Assembly: GCF_014197615.1 (NCBI RefSeq)
Contig: NZ_JACIFY010000005.1
Span: 124,001-188,000, forward strand
Source of the DNA: Rhizobium esperanzae
GTDB lineage: Bacteria; Pseudomonadota; Alphaproteobacteria; Rhizobiales; Rhizobiaceae
Direction: 5' to 3'
Length of the DNA stretch: 64,000 nucleotides
Shown here: positions 50,272 through 58,941 of the stretch, in pieces
Layout: each line of letters starts with the position of its first letter
How positions within the stretch are numbered: the first letter of the stretch is position 1
Translations under genes and position numbers: made by a program
Notes under the pieces: model-generated
What the model saw: the letters and a program-made list of their open reading frames with translations, nothing else
Database searches by the model: none
What the model was told of the DNA's origin: nothing

Positions 50272-51375
50272 TCAGGCTCGCTTGAACTGTTGATAGAGGC
50301 GCACAATCGCCGGCCGGAACATATATTCCAGCGCGCCGGCGAACAGGATCACCAGACCCTGGATGACGAGGATCATTTCACGGGTGATATTCGGCATTTC
50401 AAAGGAGATCCAGTCGCCGCCCTGGTAGAGAACACCGAACAGGATCGCCGCGAAGATGATGCCGAGCGGATGATTGCGGCCCATGAGGGATACGGCGATG
50501 CCGACGAAGCCGGCGCCGCTGACAAACCCCACCTGCAGGCGGGCGGAGGCACCCATGACAGGATTGAGCGCCATCATGCCGGCGAGCGCGCCGGAAAGCA
50601 TCATCGCGATCATCACGATCCGTATATAGGGCATACCAGCATAGGAAGCGGCCGTCGGGCTGACGCCCAGCGTACGCATCTCGAAGCCAAGCTTCGTGCG
50701 CCAGATAAGAAGCCAGACGAGATAACACATGACCAGCGCAATGATAAAAGAGACGTTCAACGGGGCAGCACCGAGCTTTGTCCCGAATATCTCCATCAGC
50801 CACGTCAGCTTCGGCAACTGCCCACCCTCGAGGAATGTGCGTGTTTCCGGCGCCATTTTGCCGGGCACGATCAGGACGTGCACCAGCAGGTAGTTCATCA
50901 GTGAGGCGATGATGTAGTTGAACATGATCGTCGTGATGACGATATGGCTGCCGCGTTTCGCCTGAAGCCATGCCGGAATGAAGGCGGCAATCGCACCGAA
51001 GAGGGCAGCGCCGACGACCGCAACCGGCATCGTCACATACCATGGTACGTAATTGTCGAGCGAAAGCGCCACCAAAGCGCAGCCGAGGCCACCAAGATAG
51101 GCCTGGCCTTCAGAGCCGATGTTGAAGAGACCGGCGTGGATTGCCACCGCAACGGAAAGGCCGGTGAAGATAAAGCTCGTCGCGTAGAAAAGCGTGAAGC
51201 CGATGAATTCGCCATTGCCGAGCGAGCCCTCGAGCAGCAGCGAGAGCGCGGCCAGCGGGCTTTCGCCGATTAGCCAGACGACGAAGCCTGAGATCAGGAA
51301 AGCGACGACAAGGTTCAGAAGCGGGATCAGACCGTAATTGATCCAGTTTGGTAGCGGAACGGAAGCAGTGCTCAT
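50272..51375 (-). CDS. ABC transporter permease of BmpA-type nucleoside importer (first)
   Basis: The 367-residue protein has about nine to ten membrane segments and the same family motifs as its partner: LFNIGSEGQAYLGGLGCALVAL and LIWRTKLGFEMRTLGVSPTAASYAGM. The two form a heterodimeric channel. The ATG at 51375 was chosen over 51393 as the longer form would run into the ATPase gene. It begins 7 bp after the ATPase stop and belongs to the same operon. Confidence 0.92.
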   Translation of the reverse strand: MSTASVPLPNWINYGLIPLLNLVVAFLISGFVVWLIGESPLAALSLLLEGSLGNGEFIGFTLFYATSFIFTGLSVAVAIHAGLFNIGSEGQAYLGGLGCALVALSLDNYVPWYVTMPVAVVGAALFGAIAAFIPAWLQAKRGSHIVITTIMFNYIIASLMNYLLVHVLIVPGKMAPETRTFLEGGQLPKLTWLMEIFGTKLGAAPLNVSFIIALVMCYLVWLLIWRTKLGFEMRTLGVSPTAASYAGMPYIRIVMIAMMLSGALAGMMALNPVMGASARLQVGFVSGAGFVGIAVSLMGRNHPLGIIFAAILFGVLYQGGDWISFEMPNITREMILVIQGLVILFAGALEYMFRPAIVRLYQQFKRA

Positions 51376-51382
51376 AAAGGCC

Positions 51383-52894
51383 TCACGCGGCAATGCCGGC
51401 CATCATCAGGCCGAGGGTCTGTTCACCGGCATCGGGCGTCTTCTCGCCGACGACATGGCCGGCAAACATGACAAGGATACGGTCTGAAAGGGAACGGATT
51501 TCATCGAGTTCGACTGAGACGAGCAGGATTGCCTTGCCCGCATCGCGCATTTCGATGATCCGGCGGTGAATGAATTCGATGGCGCCGATATCGACGCCGC
51601 GGGTCGGCTGGCCGATGATCAGCATCTTCGGATCGCGCTCTATCTCGCGGGCGACGACGATCTTCTGCTGGTTGCCGCCGGAGAAATTCGCCGTCTTCAG
51701 CCGCGGGTTGGGCGGGCGGATGTCGTATTTTTCGATCTTCTCCATCGCATCCCTGCGGATCGCTTCGAGATCGAGCAGCGGGCCGCGGCTGTAGCCCGGC
51801 CGCCGGTGATAGCCGAGGACGGAATTTTCATATTCCTCGAATTTCAGCACCAGGCCCATGTGATGGCGGTCCTCGGGGATATGGGCGAGGCCGAGTTCGC
51901 GCAGACGGGCGGGATCGGCCTTGTCGATCGTCTGGCCGTCGAGAAGGATCTCGCCGGAGACAGGCTTGCGGATGCCGGCAATCGCCTCCAGCAATTCGGA
52001 CTGGCCGTTGCCGGCGACACCGGCGATGCCGACGATCTCGCCGGCGCGCACCTCGAAGGAGACGTTGTCGACCATGGTGACGCCGCGATTGTCCTTGACC
52101 GTCAGGTTGCGCACGGAGAGCACGGCGGCCCCCGGATTGGCTTCACCCTTCTGCACGCGCAGCAGCACGCGGCGGCCGACCATCAGCTCGGCAAGCTCCT
52201 CCACCGTCGTTTCCGCCGTCTTGCGGGTGGCCACCATCTCGCCGCGGCGCATGACCGAGACCGTATCGGTGATCGCCATGATCTCGCGCAGCTTGTGGGT
52301 GATGAGGATGATCGTCTTGCCCTGGTCGCGCAGCACCTTGAGGATGCGGAAGAGGTGGTCGGCTTCCGCCGGCGTCAACACGCCTGTGGGCTCGTCGAGG
52401 ATCAGGATCTCGGCGCCGCGATACATGGCTTTCAGGATTTCGACGCGCTGCTGCAGGCCGACCGGCAGCTCTTCGATCAGCGCGTCCGGATCGACCTCGA
52501 GACCATATTCCGTTTCCAGCCGCTTGAGCTCGGCGCGGGCCGACGCGACGCCTCTGGCGAGCAGCGAGCCGCCTTCGGCGCCGAGCATGACATTCTCGAG
52601 CACGGTGAAATTATCGACCAGCATGAAATGCTGGTGCACCATGCCGATGCCGGCAGCGATCGCCGCCTGGCTGTCGCGGATGGTGACCGGACTGCCGTTG
52701 ACGCGGATTTCACCGCTGTCGGCATGATAAAAACCGTAGATGATCGACATCAGCGTCGATTTGCCGGCGCCGTTTTCGCCGATGATGCCGTGGATCGTCC
52801 CCTTGGCAACGGTAAGGTTGATGTCCTTGTTGGCATGGACGGCACCGAATTTCTTATCGATGCCGACAAGCTCGATAGCGGGCTTATCTGTCAC
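51383..52894 (-). CDS. ABC transporter ATPase of BmpA-type nucleoside importer
   Basis: The 503-residue protein has two ABC domains in one chain, as sugar- and nucleoside-type importers do. Domain 1 has the Walker [10 protein letters not shown] and Walker [14 protein letters not shown]. Domain 2 has a degenerate Walker A (GVAGNGQSE) and the signature [12 protein letters not shown] start at 52894 has GGAG at good spacing; TTG at 52906 is an alternative. A strong hairpin lies between it and bmpA, so it may be expressed at a lower level than the binding protein. Confidence 0.92.
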   Translation of the reverse strand: MTDKPAIELVGIDKKFGAVHANKDINLTVAKGTIHGIIGENGAGKSTLMSIIYGFYHADSGEIRVNGSPVTIRDSQAAIAAGIGMVHQHFMLVDNFTVLENVMLGAEGGSLLARGVASARAELKRLETEYGLEVDPDALIEELPVGLQQRVEILKAMYRGAEILILDEPTGVLTPAEADHLFRILKVLRDQGKTIILITHKLREIMAITDTVSVMRRGEMVATRKTAETTVEELAELMVGRRVLLRVQKGEANPGAAVLSVRNLTVKDNRGVTMVDNVSFEVRAGEIVGIAGVAGNGQSELLEAIAGIRKPVSGEILLDGQTIDKADPARLRELGLAHIPEDRHHMGLVLKFEEYENSVLGYHRRPGYSRGPLLDLEAIRRDAMEKIEKYDIRPPNPRLKTANFSGGNQQKIVVAREIERDPKMLIIGQPTRGVDIGAIEFIHRRIIEMRDAGKAILLVSVELDEIRSLSDRILVMFAGHVVGEKTPDAGEQTLGLMMAGIAA

Positions 52895-52904
52895 GGCAGG
52901 CTCC

Positions 52905-52950
52905 AAATAAGAAAAGGGCGTATGGCGAAAATCCCCTCCGCCATACGCCC
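52905..52950 (-). terminator. Hairpin with T-rich tail between bmpA and the ATPase gene
   Basis: The arms GGGCGTATGGCG (52916-52927) and CGCCATACGCCC (52939-52950) pair perfectly over 12 bp with an 11-nt loop. On the minus strand the stem is followed by TTTTCTTATTT. It starts 33 bp after the bmpA stop. It has the shape of an intrinsic terminator but lies inside an operon, so partial read-through is likely. Confidence 0.75.
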
Positions 52951-52982
52951 GATCTCAATCGTCGATTACATCAGGGCGCGGA

Positions 52983-53975
52983 TCACTTCGGGCAAGCATT
53001 GTCCGAGGTATAATCGTGAACCTTGACGGTCCCCGCAATGATGTCGGCCTTGGCCTTATCGACAGCAGCCTGCATTTCCGGCGTGATCAGCGACTTGTTG
53101 TTGTCGTCGATCGCGGCACCCACGCCGTCTTCCTTGACGCCGAGCGCCTGGACGCCTGCTGTGAACTTGTCGTTCTTGGTGTCGCTATAGGCGTTGTAGA
53201 CGGCGAGGTCGACGCGCTTGACCATCGAGGTCAGCACCGAACCCGGATGCAGATGGTTCTGATTGGAATCGACGCCGATCGACAGCTTCTTGTTGTCGGC
53301 GGCGGTCTGCAGAACGCCGAGACCGGTAGCGCCGGCTGCCGCGTAAATGACGTCGGCGCCCTGATCGATCTGGTTCTTGGTGAGCTCGCCGCCGCGAACC
53401 GGGTCATTCCAGGCTGCACCGGTGGTGCCGGTCATGTTCTGGAAAACTTCGACATTGGCCTTGGCAGCGCGCGCACCCTGCTCGTAACCGCATTCGAACT
53501 TGCGGATCAGCGGAATGTCCATGCCGCCGACGAAGCCGACCTTGCCGGTCTTCGATGCCATGCCGGCGAGAATGCCGACGAGGTAGGAGCCTTCTTCTTC
53601 CTTGTAGACCACCGAGCGGACGTTCGGCTTGTCGACGACGGAGTCGACGATGATGAACTTGGTATCCGGGAATTCAGCAGCGACCTTCTCGATCGCCGAA
53701 GTCCAGGCGAAGGAAACGGCAACCACGGGATTGAAACCGCGGCTTGCGAAGTTGCGGATGGCCTGTTCGCCCTGGGTGTCGCCGGTCGGCTCGAAGTCGC
53801 GATAGGCGATGCCGGTCTCGGCCTTGAATTTCTCGGCGCCGTTATAGGCCGCTTCGTTGAAAGACTTATCGAACTTCCCGCCGGTGCCGTAAACCAGCGC
53901 CGGCTTGACATCGGCGGCAAGCGCCGTCGTCGACATGGCAGCCACGGCAAGGAGAGTGAGAAGGGATTTTTTCAT
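52983..53975 (-). CDS. BmpA/Med-type periplasmic nucleoside-binding protein
   Basis: The 330-residue precursor has a signal peptide (KKSLLTLLAVAAMSTTALA) and the BmpA (PnrA-like) fold: VYGTGGKFDKSFNEAAYNGAEKF at the start, GFVGGMDIPLIRKFECGYEQGARA in the middle and GADVIYAAAGATGLGVLQ later. There is no lipobox Cys. Characterised PnrA proteins bind purine and pyrimidine nucleosides. It heads the importer operon, whose distal genes are cdd, the phosphorylase, deoC and deoA, which strongly supports nucleoside uptake. Confidence 0.92.
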   Translation of the reverse strand: MKKSLLTLLAVAAMSTTALAADVKPALVYGTGGKFDKSFNEAAYNGAEKFKAETGIAYRDFEPTGDTQGEQAIRNFASRGFNPVVAVSFAWTSAIEKVAAEFPDTKFIIVDSVVDKPNVRSVVYKEEEGSYLVGILAGMASKTGKVGFVGGMDIPLIRKFECGYEQGARAAKANVEVFQNMTGTTGAAWNDPVRGGELTKNQIDQGADVIYAAAGATGLGVLQTAADNKKLSIGVDSNQNHLHPGSVLTSMVKRVDLAVYNAYSDTKNDKFTAGVQALGVKEDGVGAAIDDNNKSLITPEMQAAVDKAKADIIAGTVKVHDYTSDNACPK

Positions 53976-54287
53976 TGTGCAGCCCTGTTGTTGCTATTCG
54001 TTGGGGTCCTCCCGCAAGCCCTTTTCGGACATGTCTGCGGAACCACCGACCTCCCCCCGGAGGCCTGGCTGCGCGCATCCTTGCATGGCTCACGGAAAAA
54101 TTCACCAGAAATTTTTCAGGCGGTAAAGATTTGCAGCGATTGCTGAAAATCCATTCCGCGGGGCTGATTTTTAGACATTTCCGCCGCCGGAATGCAAAAT
54201 TTCCCGCCAATCCGGCAGCCACGTCAGGGTCACGGAAAGATCCGCGGCGATCGGATCCCGCCGACCATGGCGGCAAGGTCGGCTTGC
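53976..54287. other. Upstream region of bmpA with an AT-rich inverted repeat
   Basis: No gene is seen in this 312-bp stretch, which should hold the bmpA promoter and a possibly long leader. An AT-rich inverted repeat at 54095-54117 is the clearest element. A small hairpin with CCTCC and GGAGG arms lies near 54047-54065. No known riboswitch fold was recognised. Confidence 0.45.
54095..54117. promoter_or_regulatory. AT-rich inverted repeat upstream of bmpA
   Basis: GAAAAATT (54095-54102) and AATTTTTC (54110-54117) are perfect inverted copies around a 7-bp centre, about 120 bp before bmpA. It could be the operator for a nucleoside-responsive repressor. No regulator gene is next to it, so the role is inferred. 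Confidence 0.35.
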
Positions 54288-54605
54288 CTATGCGGTGAAC
54301 CGACCGGCCACCGGCGGCTTCTTGTAGCCGATCATCCAGAGAAGCAGCGCGATCACCAGGAAGACCGCAAAGGCCGGCTGGAGCATCAGCCATTGGAAGA
54401 TGAAGGTGTAGAAGCGCGGGTGGATATAATAGGAAAGTAAGGATTGCAGCGACGTCAGGCTTGCCGGGCTGACATCCTGCCAGGCATCGGAGATCGGCGT
54501 CATCACCACGGAGGACGCCGCAACCGACTGGATCGAATCGATGGTCCCGGCAATAACGGCCGCCGCAAGCGCGACAAGGCTGGCCAGACGCAACAGGAAA
54601 CGCAT
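54288..54605 (-). CDS. Hypothetical small membrane protein
   Basis: The 105-residue protein has two hydrophobic segments: one at the N terminus (LLRLASLVALAAAVIAGTI), perhaps a signal anchor, and one near the C terminus (AFAVFLVIALLLWMIGY). The latter is followed by a short basic tail (KKPPVAGRFTA). The region between (SIQSVAASSVVMTPISDAWQ) is likely periplasmic. GGAGGAATTG precedes the ATG at 54605. It stands alone upstream of bmpA on the same strand, with more than 300 bp between. Family not recognised. Confidence 0.65.
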   Translation of the reverse strand: MRFLLRLASLVALAAAVIAGTIDSIQSVAASSVVMTPISDAWQDVSPASLTSLQSLLSYYIHPRFYTFIFQWLMLQPAFAVFLVIALLLWMIGYKKPPVAGRFTA

Positions 54606-54757
54606 CAATTCCTCCGACGCTTCGATATGCCGGACAATTCCGGCGAACCCGCGCCATTCTCCACCTTGAGAATTACATAGTCGCCGATGAGATGAAGCAC
54701 AATGGACGGGCGGAGGCGAGTTTTATCTGAAGAAGTCAAAAAACTGTTAGATTTCGG

Positions 54758-54785
54758 TTGATCGACAAAAATTCATCGGTATATA
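54758..54785 (+). promoter_or_regulatory. Possible promoter of tRNA-Ser
   Basis: TTGATC at 54758-54763 and TATATA at 54780-54785 are 16 bp apart, in an AT-rich stretch about 50 bp before the tRNA. It is a fair vegetative promoter match; a TATATC at 54782 is an alternative -10. Confidence 0.4.
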
Positions 54786-54834
54786 TCGCCCCGTTCCGAC
54801 GATTTGCTCCTATCCAGGCGCGAACGCCCAAGAA

Positions 54835-54924
54835 GGACAGGTGGCCGAGTGGTTTAAGGCGCACGCCTGGAACGCGTGTGTACGTGAAAGCGTACCGTGG
54901 GTTCGAATCCCACCTTGTCCGCCA
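54835..54924 (+). tRNA. tRNA-Ser (anticodon GGA)
   Basis: A 90-nt gene with encoded CCA. The acceptor stem pairs GGACAGG (54835-54841) with CTTGTCC (54914-54920), with one G-T pair, then G and CCA. The anticodon stem CACGC/GCGTG holds the loop CTGGAAC, giving GGA. A long variable arm (TGTACGTGAAAGCGTACC) and the T-loop GGTTCGAATCC fit a class II serine tRNA. Confidence 0.96.
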
Positions 54925-55112
54925 TATTCGTTAAATCGCCGCTCCTTTCCTTCGCAGGGCCGCGCCAGCCTTCGTAACAATCCATTGCGTGTGGTGTGGC
55001 AGCAGCTCAACGCCGCGTCGGCCCGAAGATCGGATGCTTCGCACCGACGCGAGATTCAGAGTGTTACAGCGTCCTTTGCGCGCCCAAAAAAAGACGTGCG
55101 GCACTGTCAGTC

Positions 55113-55868
55113 CTATTCGAAAATTTCCGAGACGCTCGTCGCTGCGATGGCATTCCCTTGACGTCCTCCGATTGGCCGCGGAGCCCCGGAACTCAGCAGT
55201 TTGCGAGCCAGGACGATCGAAACATAGCACAGGCCGAATGTCGACGCCGACTGGCAAATCATCAGTATCGCCAAAGCGATGAGGTTCAGTTTTCCGTCCG
55301 AGAAGATGCTATCGGCTTCGTATGACATCGATGCTGCTGCCGTCATCAATATCAAAGCACCGATGAAAGGAAGAACAAGCCCGGCAAACAGCCGCAAAAA
55401 GGTGGGAACGAAACCGCTTTTCCCCCGGCTGAAGGCAGCTGAAAGCCCGCTCTCGAAGCCCGCAATTCCGGCAATAGGCCAGGTTCCGACAAGGGCAAGG
55501 AGCAACGGAAGGATGATTGAGATCACCGCAAGACATAGGAGTAGAAATTCGTTCTTTGATAGGGAAGCGGCGCCGAATGCGACTGGGGCACCAATCCCGA
55601 TTCCAATGACGACCAGCATGATAAGCAAGTTCTTCCAGATGTAGCCACCAAACCCACGCTTGCCGGTCAGGTTTGAAACTTTCCCGTCGCCATTTAATAT
55701 TGCATTCTGAACGAAGAATCCAAAAGACAAAGCAACGAAAAATTGCGCCGAATTACTTTTGTTTCCACCGCTGTAATCATCAAAAGCGACCAGCGCGCAA
55801 TTGGCTGCAACAACAACACACACAAACGACAGATTACGTCTTACAAAGGAAATCGCTTCACCTAACAT
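55113..55868 (-). CDS. Hypothetical multi-spanning membrane protein
   Basis: The 251-residue protein has about five to six hydrophobic segments (for example FVCVVVAANCALVAF, LLIMLVVIGIGIGAPVAFGA, LLLCLAVISIILPLLLALVGTWPIAG) and a cytoplasmic-looking C-terminal tail. Base use is less GC-rich than in its neighbours, with many TTT, AAT and ATT codons, which hints at later arrival. The ATG at 55868 follows CAGGGGTGCA. It lies just past tRNA-Ser with no integrase or repeat nearby. No family recognised. Confidence 0.6.
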   Translation of the reverse strand: MLGEAISFVRRNLSFVCVVVAANCALVAFDDYSGGNKSNSAQFFVALSFGFFVQNAILNGDGKVSNLTGKRGFGGYIWKNLLIMLVVIGIGIGAPVAFGAASLSKNEFLLLCLAVISIILPLLLALVGTWPIAGIAGFESGLSAAFSRGKSGFVPTFLRLFAGLVLPFIGALILMTAAASMSYEADSIFSDGKLNLIALAILMICQSASTFGLCYVSIVLARKLLSSGAPRPIGGRQGNAIAATSVSEIFE

Positions 55869-56132
55869 TGCACCCCTGCCATCCCTCATCTCTGGATGGA
55901 AGATATCGTCATTAAAAATATGGCGCTGTCAAACGTCGATCGTTCTTTTCAGATAGTGCCTGTACCGCTCTCCCGCAGAAGCCAGCAATCCGTAGTGTCG
56001 AGGTGTGGCGACGGTACCGTTTGACGTCCCGATAACATTGGCAAGATTCCTGATTTTTTACCAAGCTGCTTCACCGCGTCTTTGCACGTTTGGGTTTACC
56101 GTCTGCCAAATTAAAAAACGGAGATTAAACAG

Positions 56133-56342
56133 GTGGAAGAACTTTCGGTGAAGTCGAAGATCATCAAATCCGTCTATTTCAGCCAGGAAGACGGACGGCT
56201 GAGGATTTGTTTCAAGAATGGCGAGGAGCGCCTGTTCGGCGGTGTTCCCTCCTCGGAAGCCCATGCGATGACGGCAGCGCCGTCTCCCGGCCACTATTAC
56301 CTCGACCGGATCAGAACCCGGTTTCGCAGACTGGCCGCCTGA
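56133..56342 (+). CDS. KTSC-domain small protein
   Basis: The 69-residue protein matches the KTSC domain, a small fold found alone or next to lysyl-tRNA synthetase-like and nuclease parts in other proteins. Visible matches are SKIIKSVYFSQEDGRLRICFKNGEERLFGGVP and the APSPGHYYLDRIRTRFRR end. It uses a GTG start. Function of the domain is unknown; a nucleic-acid link has been proposed. It stands alone between a membrane protein and an empty stretch. Confidence 0.7.
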   Translation: MEELSVKSKIIKSVYFSQEDGRLRICFKNGEERLFGGVPSSEAHAMTAAPSPGHYYLDRIRTRFRRLAA

Positions 56343-56765
56343 CCAGCCGAAGGATGCCGCGCAGCGCAGAACTGCGCGGGATCGGAACAGGTCCGGTGGA
56401 TATTAACCGGCGGTCAACCATCGATAACATCTTGGTTGGATCGTACCGGCCGGAACGCGGCAACGTGTCGGTGCTGCCAGCCTGTTCAAGGTCGGCCAGC
56501 CCGGGAGGCTTGGCGGCGGACCCCAGCCAGGAAGCCGAGCCTCCCCGTCACAAGATGCGTGTGGCGCATGATGCACCGCCTGAGCGGTCCTCCGGCGCCA
56601 TGAGGCTTCTTGTTTGACCGGTATCGGCCGGTTCCAATTCCGCTCACCCTGAATTAGCGCAATGGGGCTAATCCTGTGAAAAACCCGAATTATCGAATCC
56701 GGACTCGACAACGCTTTATTAGCATGATTGCATAAATCCTATCGGATAGGACCCGGGGGGTGACG
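56343..56765. other. Gene-free stretch with a palindrome before the next gene
   Basis: No convincing gene is seen in these 423 bp. A TTAA-N7-TCAA sequence near 56404-56418 is a weak CtrA-like match. The AT-rich end (about 56660-56750) probably contains the promoter of the 79-residue gene and holds the palindrome at 56737-56751. Confidence 0.4.
56737..56751. promoter_or_regulatory. Palindrome upstream of the 79-residue gene
   Basis: TCCTATC (56737-56743) and GATAGGA (56745-56751) are perfect inverted copies around one base, 14 bp before the ATG at 56766. Such a site would overlap the transcription start or the ribosome binding site, so a repressor site is likely. The binding protein is unknown. 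Confidence 0.4.
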
Positions 56766-57005
56766 ATGTTCGAGACTCTGCTTGAGATGCAGGAGCGTGG
56801 TGTACGGGACCGTGCGCGCGGCCGCAGCCTGGACGACAATCCGATGTCGAAACCGGATATCCTGCCGATCACCGACTTCCAGGAATGGTACTCGATGTTC
56901 GACGCCTGGCGATTCGGCTGGTCGATCGAGGATGCGATGGCAGGGCATGGCAATGCGCCACGGGATGGCGGCGCCTTGTCGCAGAGCTACACCAGAACGG
57001 TCTGA
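56766..57005 (+). CDS. Small hypothetical protein, weakly Rmf/CrpP-like
   Basis: The 79-residue protein has the pattern [20 protein letters not shown] and then [22 protein letters not shown] Gly/Arg-rich helix, a DNP turn and a Trp-rich C-terminal helix also occur in small ribosome modulation factor/CrpP-like proteins, but the match is weak and by eye. GGGGGGTGACG precedes the ATG. A perfect palindrome lies 14 bp upstream. The end overlaps the end of the convergent pncB by 19 bp. Function is not assigned. Confidence 0.5.
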   Translation: MFETLLEMQERGVRDRARGRSLDDNPMSKPDILPITDFQEWYSMFDAWRFGWSIEDAMAGHGNAPRDGGALSQSYTRTV

Positions 57006-58291
57006 TCGATCCTGTCTTCGGCGCCGAAGAATTTCAGGTAGCGTTCGACCTCCGACGGTTCGCCGGTCGCCTTCTGCGGATTGTCGGAAAGTTTTACCGC
57101 TGGACGGCCATTAGCGTCGCTGACCTTGCAGACGACGGAGATCGGATTGAGGCCGGAGATTTCTGTCGGCGCGCAGCCGGCAAAATCGTTGGTCAGATTG
57201 GTGCCCCAGCCGAAGCTCATGCGCACGCGGCCTTCGAAATGCCGGTAGGTATCGATGATGGCGTCGACATCGAGACCGTCGGAGAAGATCAAGAGCTTCT
57301 GGCGCGGGTCGCGGCCCATCTTCTTCCACCAGTCGATGATCTTCTCGCCGCCTTCGATCGGCGGCGCGCTGTCCGGGCGGAAGCCTGTCCAGTCGGCGAC
57401 CCATTCCGGCGCGTCGCGCAGGAAGGCAGCGGTGCCGAAGGCATCCGGCAGGACGATCAGAAGATTGCCGCCATAAAGCTTGTTCCAGTCGCGCAGGATC
57501 TTGTAGGGCGCATTGCGCAGCTGCTCGTCGGTTTGCGCGAGGGCGGCAGCCACCATCGGCAGTTCGTGGGCATTGGTGCCGACGGCCTCGAGATCGGAAT
57601 CCATCGCCAGCAATACGTTACTGGTGCCGGTAAAGGCCGGGCCGATGCCTTCCTTCAGCGCCTCGACGCACCAGCGCTGCCAGAGGAAACTGTGGCGGCG
57701 GCGGGTGCCGAAATCGGAGATGCGCAGGCCGGGCAGTTCCTTCAGCCGTTCGACCTTAGACCACATCTTCGCCTTGGCGCGGGCATAGAGCACGTCGAGG
57801 GTGAAGGGACCGAGCGCCTTCATCGCCGAGCGCGACCGCAACTCGTTGACGATGGCGAGCGCCGGGATCTCCCACATGGTGGTTTCTTTCCAGGACCCGT
57901 GGAAATCCAGAACATATTGCCCATCCTTCTTCGACAGCTCGTATTCGGGAAGCTGGAAGTTGGAAAGCCAGGCGAGGAATTCCGGCTCGAAGATCTGGGC
58001 ACGGCCGTAGAAGCTGTTACCCGCCAGCCAGATCATCTCCTTCTTGGAGAGTTTCAGCGTGCGGGCATGGTCGAGCTGTTCGCGCAATTCGCCTTCGTCG
58101 ATCTCATCGGCGAGGCGCACACGCTTGGTGCGGTTGATGAGAGTGAAGGACGCGTTCACGTCGGGATAGAGCTTCCAGATCATCTGCAGCATCAGCAGCT
58201 TATAGAAATCGGTATCGATCAGGCTGCGGACGATCGGATCGAGTTTCCAAGCGTGATTGTAGACACGTCTCGCGATATCGGTCTTGGCCAT
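56987..58291 (-). CDS. pncB: Nicotinate phosphoribosyltransferase
   Basis: PncB makes nicotinate mononucleotide from nicotinate and PRPP in NAD salvage. The 434-residue protein has the family start [22 protein letters not shown], the central [13 protein letters not shown] region, [10 protein letters not shown], and the phosphate-site segment [37 protein letters not shown]. Length is normal. The ATG at 58291 gives MAKTDIARR; a longer frame to 58366 has no family match. It stands alone; its end overlaps the small gene at 56766-57005. Confidence 0.96.
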   Translation of the reverse strand: MAKTDIARRVYNHAWKLDPIVRSLIDTDFYKLLMLQMIWKLYPDVNASFTLINRTKRVRLADEIDEGELREQLDHARTLKLSKKEMIWLAGNSFYGRAQIFEPEFLAWLSNFQLPEYELSKKDGQYVLDFHGSWKETTMWEIPALAIVNELRSRSAMKALGPFTLDVLYARAKAKMWSKVERLKELPGLRISDFGTRRRHSFLWQRWCVEALKEGIGPAFTGTSNVLLAMDSDLEAVGTNAHELPMVAAALAQTDEQLRNAPYKILRDWNKLYGGNLLIVLPDAFGTAAFLRDAPEWVADWTGFRPDSAPPIEGGEKIIDWWKKMGRDPRQKLLIFSDGLDVDAIIDTYRHFEGRVRMSFGWGTNLTNDFAGCAPTEISGLNPISVVCKVSDANGRPAVKLSDNPQKATGEPSEVERYLKFFGAEDRIDQTVLV

Positions 58292-58479
58292 GAAATCCCT
58301 GCCCCTGTCCACTCCGGTCAGGTGCTGCCGAGTTCCCGAGTGCTGCCAAGTGCGGGGCCGGCGCACGAAACCGGCTCGTGCGCCTTCTTATCGAAAAATC
58401 GGCAGAGAAAGTCCAGACAAATCAATAAACGTCCCGCCGCGATACGGCGGCGGGAGACGCGAGATCATCTGTCGGACGC

Positions 58480-58842
58480 TCATTGCGCCGGCGCGGCAGG
58501 TTGGGCCGGCGTTGCAGGCGTAGCGCCTGGGGCGGCCGGAGCCGTGTTCTCAGTCTCGGTCGGAACCGCAGTGCCGTTCTGCAGCGTTGGCGCAGGTGCC
58601 GTAGCGGGCTGCTGCGACTGCAGCTGCTGGCCGGGCTGCTGCGGCGCCACCTCGTTTGCTTCGCGCTTGCCCCAGATCTCGACCGGGATCCAGACCACGA
58701 AAGCCAGTACGAGCGCGGCAAGCAGTACCAGCAGGATGCGATAACCCGTGCGCCCCTGCCTTGCCTTCACCGGCGGGATCTGCTCTTCCCGATGAAGCTT
58801 GCCGTCGGACTTTTCCCAGCGTGTTTCCGTCTGATGCGCCAT
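58480..58842 (-). CDS. Hypothetical single-span protein with Pro/Ala/Gln-rich tail
   Basis: The 120-residue protein has a short charged cytoplasmic part, one membrane segment (YRILLVLLAALVLAFVVWIPVEIW, about residues 33-56) and a low-complexity periplasmic tail rich in Gln, Pro, Ala and Thr. Such tails are flexible and may span or bind the cell wall. The ATG at 58842 has AGGAG at good spacing; 58845 is also ATG. It follows the GhrA-type gene on the same strand with a 99-bp gap. Family unknown. Confidence 0.6.
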   Translation of the reverse strand: MAHQTETRWEKSDGKLHREEQIPPVKARQGRTGYRILLVLLAALVLAFVVWIPVEIWGKREANEVAPQQPGQQLQSQQPATAPAPTLQNGTAVPTETENTAPAAPGATPATPAQPAAPAQ

Positions 58843-58941
58843 CATCGTCTCCTTCCGCTGTCGTGACCGGTATGGATATCCGGCCGGCGAAGAATCTCAG
58901 CAGAGGAAACGGGTGGGGGTCTGGAAGGTTCCGGGAGGAGC

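Noticed and set aside
54835..56132. Genomic island inserted at tRNA-Ser
   Set aside because: No integrase, no direct repeat of the tRNA 3' end and only one unknown gene were seen, so there is no positive support.
56885..58744. 619-residue plus-strand open frame over pncB
   Set aside because: Antisense to pncB, with no recognisable domain.
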